Origin: Pseudomonas sp. SLFW
GTDB taxonomy: Bacteria; Pseudomonadota; Gammaproteobacteria; Pseudomonadales; Pseudomonadaceae
Length of the DNA stretch: 64,000 nucleotides
Assembly: GCF_009905615.1 (NCBI RefSeq)
Contig: NZ_JAAAKW010000005.1
Span: 62,001-126,000, forward strand
Direction of reading: 5' to 3'
Below the pieces are notes generated by a model. That model did not search any database. It was given only the letters and a program-made list of their open reading frames with translations, and was not told where the DNA came from. The position numbers and the translations under genes are program-made. Shown piece by piece: positions 18,917 through 26,915 of the stretch (positions are counted from its first letter, which is position 1; every line of letters starts with the position of its first letter).

Positions 18917-19903
18917 TTACTGAACCGCTTCGCGCCGAGGCGCCGCTTCACCCTTGAGCTTGAACAACATGACTGCGCCGATGGCCACGGCGAACCACAA
19001 GGTCGCCAGGCGAATCAGCACTGTGGCGGCCACGGCGTCGGCGCTGTTCATGCCTTTCCACACCAGCAGCCCGACCATCACCGCTTCCGCGCCACCCAGG
19101 CCCCCCGGCATGAAACTCACGGCCCCCGCGAGCATCGCCAAGGCGTACACGAACACCGCGAAGGTCAGCGGAATGTCCGCGCCCATCCAGTGCAGAATCC
19201 AGTCGAAAGCCAGCGCTTCCGCGCTCCAGGCCACGACGCTCAAGGCGGTGAGGCCCAGCATCAAGCGCAGGCGGTGACATTGCTGGGCATGCACCAGCAC
19301 TTGCAGCAGATGGCGCAACAGGCCGATGACCTTGCCGCCCTCGGTGGGCACCAACAGGGTCAGGCGTTCCAGCAAACGACGTTGCGACAGCACCAGCAGG
19401 CCGGCCAGCCCCAGCCCCACGCCCACGACGATCATCGGCATCGCCTCGGGGTACAGCGACAGGCCGAAGAGGGTCAGCAGCACCACGGCGAACAGGTCCG
19501 ACAGGCGCTCGCTGAAGAACGCCGCGAAACTCTGCGGATAGGGCACGCCCCAGCGTTTCAGCAGCACGCCGCGCAACGCTTCTCCGGCTTTGCCCGGCGT
19601 GGTGGTCAGGGCGAACCCGGCCAGGTAAATGTTCAGGCTCGGGCGCCACGGCATGGGGTGTCCCAGCACCTTGAGGTACGCCTGCCAGCGCACGAAACGC
19701 AGGCCGTAGTTCACCGACGACATGAACAGCGCGATGACGATGCCGATCAGGCCGACTTCGCGCACCGCTGCGCCCACGGCCTGCCAGCCGCCCCATAGCG
19801 AAAAGGCCAGGTAGCCCAACGCCGAGCCCACCACTGACAGCACGACAGCGCGGTAGCGCCAGCCCGAGAGCTGGACCGGTTCTTCGGAGGCTGTCGCGTT
19901 CAC
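18917..19903 (-). CDS. lysylphosphatidylglycerol-synthase TM-region/UPF0104 family membrane protein (flippase candidate)
   Basis: A 328-residue inner-membrane protein with about eight transmembrane helices. It contains the family block [21 protein letters not shown] and [17 protein letters not shown], both hallmarks of the LPG_synthase_TM/UPF0104 fold. That fold is shared with the MprF flippase domain and with AglD-type proteins. Overlaps the upstream SDR gene by 4 bp (ATGA). In this operon, translocation of a polyprenyl-phosphate sugar across the membrane is a reasonable inference, but lipid-head-group modification is an alternative. Confidence 0.85.
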   Translation of the reverse strand: MNATASEEPVQLSGWRYRAVVLSVVGSALGYLAFSLWGGWQAVGAAVREVGLIGIVIALFMSSVNYGLRFVRWQAYLKVLGHPMPWRPSLNIYLAGFALTTTPGKAGEALRGVLLKRWGVPYPQSFAAFFSERLSDLFAVVLLTLFGLSLYPEAMPMIVVGVGLGLAGLLVLSQRRLLERLTLLVPTEGGKVIGLLRHLLQVLVHAQQCHRLRLMLGLTALSVVAWSAEALAFDWILHWMGADIPLTFAVFVYALAMLAGAVSFMPGGLGGAEAVMVGLLVWKGMNSADAVAATVLIRLATLWFAVAIGAVMLFKLKGEAAPRREAVQ

Positions 19904-20655
19904 AGGTTCAGCCTCTTAAACACGGGCTGCGGGATCGAGCGGATGATCAGCATGATCAAGGCCCAGAACCCTGGCGCGTACAGGGTCGGCACCTTGTTGG
20001 CGATGCCTTTGACGATCCGTTGCGCAACCTGCGCCGGTTGCGCCAGCAGCGCGGCGGGCAGCGTCAGGCCTTGGGTCATCGGGGTGTCGACGAAGCCCGG
20101 CTTGATCGTGGTGACGTGCACGCCCAGCTTGAACAGCCGCGCCTGCAGCCCTTCGCAATAGGTCGAAACCGCCGCCTTGGCGCTGCCATACAGGTAATTC
20201 GAAGGCCGTCCGCGATCTGCCGCCACCGACGAAATGATCGCCAGACTGCCGCAGCGCTGGGTCTCGAATTGCGTTGCCAGCACCGTCAACAAGGCAATCA
20301 CCGACGTGCAATTGTTGGCGAATTCACGCAGGGCCAGATGCACGTCGCGCTCGCAGGCTTTCTGATCGGGTAGGGTGCCGTGGGCGATCAGCGCGATGTC
20401 GATCTGGCCCAGGGCGGTCAGGCAGCGGCCCATCATCAGCGGGTGGGCGTCGATGTCGTTGGCGTCCATTTCATGCAGCGTGACGTTCTTCGCGCCCCGG
20501 GCCTTGAGGTCGGCGGCGGTCTGCTGGAGTTTGTCGACGTTGCGCGCGACCAGAAAGAAATCGCTGCCCTCGGTGGCCCACAAACGGGCGCAGGCGGTGG
20601 CGATGGCCGATGTCGCGCCAATGATCAGCACTTTTTTCATGTGGGGTGTGTTCAT
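19900..20655 (-). CDS. DprE2-like SDR (polyprenyl-phospho-2-keto-ribose reductase candidate)
   Basis: A 251-residue SDR starting MNTPHMKKVLIIGATSAIATACARLWA, where IGATSAIATA is the DprE2-type variant of the glycine motif. The active site is complete: ISSVAADRG serine and YGSAKAAV tyrosine/lysine. The tail [12 protein letters not shown] after a hydrophobic stretch (FWALIMLIIRS) could bind membrane. The start overlaps the stop of the DprE1-like gene (ATGA). In mycobacteria DprE2 reduces the keto intermediate made by DprE1 to decaprenyl-phospho-arabinose. The same step is inferred here. Confidence 0.85.
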   Translation of the reverse strand: MNTPHMKKVLIIGATSAIATACARLWATEGSDFFLVARNVDKLQQTAADLKARGAKNVTLHEMDANDIDAHPLMMGRCLTALGQIDIALIAHGTLPDQKACERDVHLALREFANNCTSVIALLTVLATQFETQRCGSLAIISSVAADRGRPSNYLYGSAKAAVSTYCEGLQARLFKLGVHVTTIKPGFVDTPMTQGLTLPAALLAQPAQVAQRIVKGIANKVPTLYAPGFWALIMLIIRSIPQPVFKRLNL

Positions 20656-21968
20656 AGCAGCACGCGGCTCCAGAAACGGGACATCAGAGAGGGATCGCGC
20701 AGCGCTTCCAGTCGCTCCCAGGCGGGGTACGCCCGACGAAAGTCCGCGCCGCTCATATGGGCATCCTTGGCCGGATACAAGCGGCCTCCCGCAGCCCGAA
20801 CGATGTCGTCCAGGCGCGGGAATACAACGTCCTCCAGGTGTTCGCTCTGGGGGAAGTCCAGTGCCAGCGAGGTCCCCGGCATCGGAAATGACAGCAAGCC
20901 TGGCGAGCGCACGTCGCCGCAGCGCTTGAGCACCGCGAGAAACGAGCCTTGCCCCGCATCGGCGATGGCCCGCAACAGCTCGCCCATTGCCGCTTCGGCG
21001 TTGGCGGTGGGAATCACGCATTGATACTGCTGAAAGCCCCGGCGACCGTAGATGCGGTTCCAGTGCAGGATGCGATCCAGTGGGTAGAAAAACGGTTCGT
21101 AAGCGCTGCGCCCCGGCGTGCGCCGACTCGGGTGCACGCGCCAATACAGGTTGTTGAAAGCGCTCAGGGACAGTTTGTTGATCAGCGACACCGGTGGCGT
21201 GACCGGGATGCTCAATTTAGTGCGACGCTCGGTAGCCAGCGAGCCGTACTGCGCGTGATCGCCGACGATGAACACGCCGCGCCCGGTGTCGGCGCCTTTG
21301 GCCAGGCAGTCGACCCAGGCGACGCTGTACTCGTGCTTGTCGTCCAGTTCATCCGAGAGCGCGAAGAATTCGGCGAGGTTGGCGAAGCGCACGGTGGTGG
21401 TGTCGATCTGGCTGGCGCGGATCGGCATCAATTGGATTTGCGCCCAATGAATGATCCCGGTCAGCCCCAGGCCGCCAATGCTGGCTGCGAATAATGACGC
21501 GTTGACGCTGGGAGAACAGACCATCTCCGGCTGGCCGTGACGCAACAGCCCGAAGCTGCGCACGTGACGGCCAAACGTGCCGCGCACGTGGTGATTCTTG
21601 CCATGTACGTCGTTGGCGATTGCGCCGCCGACGGTGGCGAATTGGGTACCGGGGGTGACCGGGAGAAACCAGCCGTGGGGAATCGCGACGCTCAGGACTT
21701 CGGCGAGGGTGATGCCCGTTTCGACCTTGAGCACGCCGTTGTCCCAGTCGGCCTCGATCAGCCTGTCCAGCGAGCGCATGTGCAGCACCTGATCGCTGGC
21801 CGCGAGGCAACTGTCGCCGTAGCTGCGGCCATTGCCATAAGGCAGGCTGCTGCGGTGATCATCGATCACCCGGTCGAGGTGCGCGGGCAGGTCGTCGAGC
21901 CAGACACAGCTGTGACCCCGTTGCGGACTCTGGGGGAAACGGCCCCAGGAATACAGGGGTGTGCTCAT
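20652..21968 (-). CDS. DprE1-like FAD-dependent oxidoreductase (polyprenyl-phospho-ribose 2'-oxidase candidate)
   Basis: A 438-residue VAO-type flavoprotein. The start MSTPLYSWGRFPQS overlaps the upstream stop (ATGA). The FAD domain shows YGNGRSYGDSC and TVGGAIANDVHGKNHH, the latter almost identical to the HGKNHH segment of mycobacterial DprE1. The substrate domain shows YGRRGFQQYQCVIPT and LYPAKDAHM, keeping the catalytic lysine of YxAKD. The position of the benzothiazinone-reactive cysteine of M. tuberculosis DprE1 (NICVDFP) reads SLALDFP here, an alanine. Oxidation of the ribose C2' of a polyprenyl-phospho-ribose is inferred. Confidence 0.9.
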   Translation of the reverse strand: MSTPLYSWGRFPQSPQRGHSCVWLDDLPAHLDRVIDDHRSSLPYGNGRSYGDSCLAASDQVLHMRSLDRLIEADWDNGVLKVETGITLAEVLSVAIPHGWFLPVTPGTQFATVGGAIANDVHGKNHHVRGTFGRHVRSFGLLRHGQPEMVCSPSVNASLFAASIGGLGLTGIIHWAQIQLMPIRASQIDTTTVRFANLAEFFALSDELDDKHEYSVAWVDCLAKGADTGRGVFIVGDHAQYGSLATERRTKLSIPVTPPVSLINKLSLSAFNNLYWRVHPSRRTPGRSAYEPFFYPLDRILHWNRIYGRRGFQQYQCVIPTANAEAAMGELLRAIADAGQGSFLAVLKRCGDVRSPGLLSFPMPGTSLALDFPQSEHLEDVVFPRLDDIVRAAGGRLYPAKDAHMSGADFRRAYPAWERLEALRDPSLMSRFWSRVLL

Positions 21969-23416
21969 GCGGCGATCCAGAACATCAACAGGAAAATTGC
22001 GCCGATCAACTGGCTGGTGCGGTCGCGGATGGCGAACACCACCGGGTCTTCGTTCATCTGCCCGCGATGGGTCAGCATCCACACGCGGGTGACCCAGAAC
22101 AGCAGCAGCGGGCACGCCAGCCAGATCACGTGGGGCGTGACGTACAGCGCGGTGGTCTTGGCGTCCTGGATGTACAGCGCCAGGACCATCACCGCCAGAT
22201 ACCCGGACGACGCACCGAGGGAGGCGATCATGTCCAGGTCACCGGGGTAATAGCCGCGCCCTCGGGCGAAGGTGTTCACTTCCCGAGCGCGAGCGTCGCG
22301 CAACTCGGCGTAGCGCTTGACCATCGCCAGACTCAGGAAGATGAACATCGAGAACGCGAGAATCCAGAAGGTCAGCGTGAGGTTGAACGCGGCGACCCCG
22401 GCAATGATGCGCGCGGTGTAGAGCATCGCCAGCGCGATCACGTCCCAGGCCATCAGCCGTTTGAGCTTGAGCGAGTAGGCCAGCGTGAGGCCGTAATACG
22501 CGGCCATGACCGCCGAGAACTGCCAAGGTAACAACAGCAACGCGGCGCCGAAGGCGGTGAGCAGTAGCGTCGGGACGAGAATCAGCCCGGCCTTGATCGA
22601 CAGCCGTCCACTGGCAAACGGGCGGTTGCATTTGCTCTTGTGGTGGCGGTCGTCGCACAGGTCCAGCAGGTCGTTGAGGATGTAGACGCTGGAGGCGCAC
22701 AGGCCGAAGCAGAAGAAGGCGAATATGCCGTCGCGCATCAGGTCGAATTGCGCCAGGCGGTGGGACGCCAGTAGCGGCACGAAAATCAGGGCGTTTTTCA
22801 GCCACTGGTGCATGCGCAGCGCCTTGCGCCAATCCCGCAGGCTGGCGGTGTGGGTGCGGATCGTCGGTTCGACTTGGGTCATGGCCTCTACGCGGGACTC
22901 AACCCCTGAATCCGGGTTGACCACGTAGGCTTGGCGGGAGACTTTCCAGATCGGCAAATCATCTTTCGAGTTGCCGATGTAATCGAAGCCGCCTTCACCG
23001 TAGTGCGCAACTAAGAGGTCACGTTTGTTATTGCCGGACAAGTTGCGATTGGCATTGGACGCTAATACCAGGTCAAACAGTTGAAGGTGTTCGGCAATCT
23101 TCTCCGCCAGACTGACATGGCTCGCCGTGGCCAATACGATCATCCGTCCCGTGGCTCTTTCAGCCTGGATCATTTCAATGATCTGGGGATCGTACGGTAA
23201 TACGGATACATCGATTTCCGTCCCCAGCGCCAAGCCTTCCTTGAGCGCCGCCTTGCCTTTGAGCAACCACCGAAGGAGGCTGAACGCCTTGAGTGGCGTG
23301 CCTCTGACAAAGGCCATGGCCGTTTCCATCAGCAGATCGGAACGTAACAATGTGCCGTCCAGATCAACGACCAGCGGGGGAAACGTTTCCTGAACTCTTC
23401 CCTGAATTCTTGCCAT
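21965..23416 (-). CDS. HAD phosphatase-UbiA prenyltransferase fusion (polyprenyl-phosphate phosphoribosyltransferase candidate)
   Basis: A 483-residue two-domain protein. Residues ~12-180 are a HAD hydrolase with motif I VVDLDGTLL and motif III GNSKDDLPIW. Residues ~195-483 are a UbiA-fold membrane enzyme with about nine helices, the first Asp motif NDLLDLCDDRHHKSKCNRPF and a later DVIALAMLYTARIIAG. UbiA homologue Rv3806c attaches phosphoribose from PRPP to decaprenyl phosphate, and a phosphatase then removes the 5-phosphate. The fusion could do both steps. First gene of the operon, overlapping the DprE1-like gene by 4 bp. Confidence 0.9.
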   Translation of the reverse strand: MARIQGRVQETFPPLVVDLDGTLLRSDLLMETAMAFVRGTPLKAFSLLRWLLKGKAALKEGLALGTEIDVSVLPYDPQIIEMIQAERATGRMIVLATASHVSLAEKIAEHLQLFDLVLASNANRNLSGNNKRDLLVAHYGEGGFDYIGNSKDDLPIWKVSRQAYVVNPDSGVESRVEAMTQVEPTIRTHTASLRDWRKALRMHQWLKNALIFVPLLASHRLAQFDLMRDGIFAFFCFGLCASSVYILNDLLDLCDDRHHKSKCNRPFASGRLSIKAGLILVPTLLLTAFGAALLLLPWQFSAVMAAYYGLTLAYSLKLKRLMAWDVIALAMLYTARIIAGVAAFNLTLTFWILAFSMFIFLSLAMVKRYAELRDARAREVNTFARGRGYYPGDLDMIASLGASSGYLAVMVLALYIQDAKTTALYVTPHVIWLACPLLLFWVTRVWMLTHRGQMNEDPVVFAIRDRTSQLIGAIFLLMFWIAA

Positions 23417-23726
23417 GTTCGGGTGCTCCTTTGGGGATCAGTCCGACTATAAACAAAAATGTTTTTTCGAAACTTCATTTAAATTAAAGGGTCTCGCGCG
23501 GTGCGACGAGTGTCTGACGTCAGATTTAAACAACGCGTTATACCGGCACTATGAAGTGCAAATGTCTCAAGGGTGAAACAGCGCGCGGCGATTAATTGGC
23601 GACCAACTAATGGCGTATGTCTATGCCGTTGCGTGGGTGAAATCGTGCGGATTGGCCCTGGCGGCGCTTCGGGCCGGTGTCATAATGACAACGTTTTTTC
23701 GGCGCTTAACCGTGTTCTGGAGTTCT
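23417..23726. promoter_or_regulatory. divergent promoter region between the arabinose-type operon and norR
   Basis: This 310-bp AT-richer gap holds the promoters of both directions and no convincing gene. A 12-bp perfect palindrome TCTGACGTCAGA lies at 23513-23524 and could bind a dimeric regulator. No clear sigma-54 promoter for the minus-strand operon was identified by eye. Confidence 0.5.
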
Positions 23727-25286
23727 ATGACCCACCCCTTGCTGCTGGCCCTCGTGCCCCTTGTGGCCGACTTGTCCCGTGATTTGCCAGACCAGGAACG
23801 TTATCGGCGGCTGTTACGCTCGCTGCGGCAGTTGCTGCCCTGTGATGCCGTCGCGTTGCTCCGGCTTGAGGAGGACGTGCTGGTGCCGTTGTCGGTCGAG
23901 GGATTGAGCCCTGACACCCTGGGCCGCCGCTTTCGGCTTGGCGAGCACCCGCGGCTGGACATCATCGTACAAAACCGCGAGCCCACGCGGTTTTCCACCG
24001 ACTGTGACTTGCCGGACCCCTACGACGGTCTGGTTGACGGGGTACACGGCGACCTCGAAGTGCACGATTGCCTCGGCTGTCCGCTGTACGTGCAGGACAC
24101 GTTGTGGGGCGTCATCACGCTGGACTCGCTGGACCCGGCGCGTTTCGGCAGCGCCGATCTGCGGGATCTGCAAGCGTTTGCCAGCCTCGCTGCGGCGACG
24201 GTCATGGCCAGTGAACGCATGAGCCTGCTGGCCCGCAGCGTCGAAGATCAGCGGCAACTGGCTGAAGTCTACAAGCGCGCTGCGGGAGGGCGCGGGCCCC
24301 GAGAGTTGATTGGGCAAAGCGCGGTGCATCGCCGCTTGCAGCAGGAAATCCAGCTGGTGGGCAACAGCCCGCTGACGGTGTTGATCACTGGTGAAACCGG
24401 CGTCGGCAAGGAGCTGGTGGCCGAAGCCATTCACCTGCAATCGCCTCGTGCCCAGAAGCCGCTGATCAGCCTCAATTGCGCCGCGCTCCCTGAATTACTG
24501 GTGGAAAGCGAACTGTTTGGTCACGTCAAAGGCGCGTTTTCGGGGGCCGTCAGTGGGCGCAGCGGCAAGTTCGAACTGGCCGACGGGGGCTCGATCTTCC
24601 TCGACGAAGTAGGAGAGTTGCCGCTGCCGGTGCAATCCAAGTTGCTGCGGGTGTTGCAGAGCGGGCAATTGCAGCGGGTGGGGTCCGATCAGGAGCATCG
24701 CGTGGACGTGCGCATCATCGCCGCCACTAATCGTGATCTCGCGGAGGAAGTGCGCGCCGGGCGTTTCCGGGCTGACCTCTATCACCGTCTGAGCGTGTAC
24801 CCGTTGGTGGTGCCGCCCTTGCGCGAGCGAGGCCGGGATGTGTTGCTGCTCGCCGGGTATTTTCTGGAAGAGAACCGCGCACGGATGGGCTTGCGCAGCC
24901 TACGGATGAGTCCCGAGGCGCAAGGGGTGTTGCTGGGTTATTCATGGCCGGGCAACGTGCGCGAACTGGAGCACCTGATCAGCCGCGCTGTGCTGAAAGC
25001 CCTGTCGGCCCACAGCGAAAGGCCGCGCATTCTGACCATCGAGGCGCCCGCGCTGGGGCTGGAGGATGAATCGCCCGTCGCCCTCGGTACGCCATCGCTG
25101 CTCGCGGACGTGCACCCGGTGGTCAAACCCGGCGAGGGGCTGAAAGAGGCGGTCGACGGGTTTCAGACGCTGCTGATCAACGAGGCGTTGAGTCGGCACA
25201 ACGGCAAATGGGCCGAGGTAGCGCGAGAGCTGAACCTGGACCGCGCCAACCTCAGTCGGTTGGCGAAGCGGTTGGGGATCAGGTGA
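23727..25286 (+). CDS. norR: NorR-type sigma-54-dependent nitric oxide regulator
   Basis: A 519-residue enhancer-binding protein. ATG 23727 (MTHPLLLALVPLVADL) has GGAG upstream. The order is a GAF domain (~1-180), a AAA+ domain (~195-425) and a Fis-type helix-turn-helix at the end (HNGKWAEVARELNLDRANLS). The GAF domain keeps the DLPDPYDGLVD and VHDCLGC segments carrying the iron-nitrosyl ligands of NorR. The AAA+ domain has GETGVGKE (Walker A) and IFLDEVGELP (Walker B). The sigma-54 loop reads GAFSGA instead of GAFTGA (residues ~269-274). No hmp or norVW gene is adjacent, so targets lie elsewhere. Confidence 0.92.
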   Translation: MTHPLLLALVPLVADLSRDLPDQERYRRLLRSLRQLLPCDAVALLRLEEDVLVPLSVEGLSPDTLGRRFRLGEHPRLDIIVQNREPTRFSTDCDLPDPYDGLVDGVHGDLEVHDCLGCPLYVQDTLWGVITLDSLDPARFGSADLRDLQAFASLAAATVMASERMSLLARSVEDQRQLAEVYKRAAGGRGPRELIGQSAVHRRLQQEIQLVGNSPLTVLITGETGVGKELVAEAIHLQSPRAQKPLISLNCAALPELLVESELFGHVKGAFSGAVSGRSGKFELADGGSIFLDEVGELPLPVQSKLLRVLQSGQLQRVGSDQEHRVDVRIIAATNRDLAEEVRAGRFRADLYHRLSVYPLVVPPLRERGRDVLLLAGYFLEENRARMGLRSLRMSPEAQGVLLGYSWPGNVRELEHLISRAVLKALSAHSERPRILTIEAPALGLEDESPVALGTPSLLADVHPVVKPGEGLKEAVDGFQTLLINEALSRHNGKWAEVARELNLDRANLSRLAKRLGIR

Positions 25287-25300
25287 GCGCCAGGCTCCGC

Positions 25301-25345
25301 TTTTGATTCTGGCCGGACTCCCACGGCCTCCGGCCAGAATCAAAA
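25301..25345. terminator. bidirectional hairpin between norR and the MFS gene
   Basis: TTTTGATTCTGGCCG and CGGCCAGAATCAAAA form a perfect 15-bp inverted repeat flanking a 15-base loop, with T/A runs at both edges. It sits 15 bp after norR and 19 bp before the end of the convergent MFS gene, so it can terminate both. The same TTGATTCTGGCC arm recurs at 28277 and 45954. Confidence 0.85.
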
Positions 25346-25363
25346 GCCCTTGCCCTGCGCCCC

Positions 25364-26800
25364 TCACCGATGCGCAATATCCTCCAGCGCCAGGTTCCGC
25401 GTTTTCGGCCCGAACGCGCCGATGGTGATGATCACGATCAGCATGCTGACGACGATGAAGGTCAACACCCCCGGCGTGCCGAAATGGTCGAGGAACAGGC
25501 CGATCAACAGGCTGCTGAACACCGTCGACAACCGACTGAACGAATAGCAAAACCCCACGGCGCGGGCGCGGATGTTGGTGGGGAACAGTTCGCTCTGGTA
25601 CGAGTGATAGGCGAAGCTCAGCCACGCGTTACAGAACGTGATCATCACCCCGCAGACGATCAGCCCTGCCGCCGTACTCTGTTGCGCGAACAGCGTGCCG
25701 AAGATCATGGCCCCCAGCGCCGAGCCGACGATCTGCCATTTGTTCTCGAAACGGTTGGCGAACTTCACGAACAGCAGCGGCCCCAGCGGGTAGGCGAGGG
25801 TGATGATGAAGGCGTATGCCAGGCTGTGGGTGACGCTGACGCCTTGACCCGAGAGCAAGGCCGGCAGCCAGTTGCCGAAGCCGAAAAAGCCGATGGCCTG
25901 GAACACATGAAACACAATGAGCATCAGCGCGCGACGGCGATAGGGCGGCTGCCAGATGTCAGCGAAACGGCCTTTGCCTTCGACGGCCACGTTGTGGGTT
26001 TCCGGAGCGTCCAGCGCCTGGCCATGGTCCTTCACGCAGCGTGCTTCGAGGTCGTCCATGATCTTTTCGGCCTCGGCAAATCGTCCGTGCTGCGCCAGCC
26101 AGCGTGGCGACTCCGGCAACCGTGAACGCAACCACCAGATGAACAGCGCGAACACCGCACTGGCAATCACCACCCAACGCCAGCCCGCAATGCCGAATGG
26201 GTCCTGTGGCACCAGCCACCAGGACATCAACGCCACCGACGGCACCGACAGAAACTGCACAAAGAATGCAAAGGCGAACGCCGAACTGCGCATGCGCTTG
26301 GGCACCAGCTCCGAGAGGTAGGCGTCGATGGTCACCAGCTCGATGCCCAGGCCGATGCCCACCAGAAAACGCATGCAGATGATGCCCAGCGCTGAGGTCT
26401 GGATGCCCATCAGCACGGTGGCGACGGTGTACCAGATCAGCGCGAAGGTGAAGATCGCACGGCGGCCAAAGCGATCGGCAATCGGGCTCAGCAGGCTGGC
26501 GCCGAGAAACAGGCCGAGAAAGGTCGCCGAGGCGAATGCGGCCTGGTCGGAAAAGCCAAACACGCCCTGTGCGCCCGTGGCGAAGAGGCCGTCGCGAATC
26601 AGGCCGGGGCTGATGTAGGCGGTCTGGAACAGGTCGTAGAGTTCGAAGAAGCCGCCGATGGACAGCAACGCCACCAGTTTCCAGATCGTTGAAACGGCAG
26701 GGAGGCGATCGATGCGCGCAGAAATCCGGGCGGCGCGAACGGGGTCGATGCCATCCATTGGGGTTTGGGCAGGGTCGGAGGAGGGCGAAAGCGAAGACAT
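25364..26800 (-). CDS. MFS transporter, sugar/organic-acid porter type
   Basis: A 478-residue, 12-helix transporter. Residues ~95-105 contain ADRFGRR (motif A) and the end of TM6 reads LPESPRWLAQHGRFAEAEKI, typical of the sugar porter/MHS-like permeases. A further loop has SELFPTNIRARAVGF, the TM10-11 motif of that group. It is a proton-coupled importer of a sugar or organic acid. The substrate is not predictable. Convergent with norR, divergent from mntH with 115 bp between starts. Confidence 0.87.
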   Translation of the reverse strand: MSSLSPSSDPAQTPMDGIDPVRAARISARIDRLPAVSTIWKLVALLSIGGFFELYDLFQTAYISPGLIRDGLFATGAQGVFGFSDQAAFASATFLGLFLGASLLSPIADRFGRRAIFTFALIWYTVATVLMGIQTSALGIICMRFLVGIGLGIELVTIDAYLSELVPKRMRSSAFAFAFFVQFLSVPSVALMSWWLVPQDPFGIAGWRWVVIASAVFALFIWWLRSRLPESPRWLAQHGRFAEAEKIMDDLEARCVKDHGQALDAPETHNVAVEGKGRFADIWQPPYRRRALMLIVFHVFQAIGFFGFGNWLPALLSGQGVSVTHSLAYAFIITLAYPLGPLLFVKFANRFENKWQIVGSALGAMIFGTLFAQQSTAAGLIVCGVMITFCNAWLSFAYHSYQSELFPTNIRARAVGFCYSFSRLSTVFSSLLIGLFLDHFGTPGVLTFIVVSMLIVIITIGAFGPKTRNLALEDIAHR

Positions 26801-26915
26801 TATTGTTTTCCAGTTCCGTGGGACGACGCATGTTAGAGCTTTTGCAGAGATTCAAGACAAAATATTTCCCGGCGTTTAAGCTTCATGGCTGATCGCAATC
26901 ACCCGCCGGACTCCC

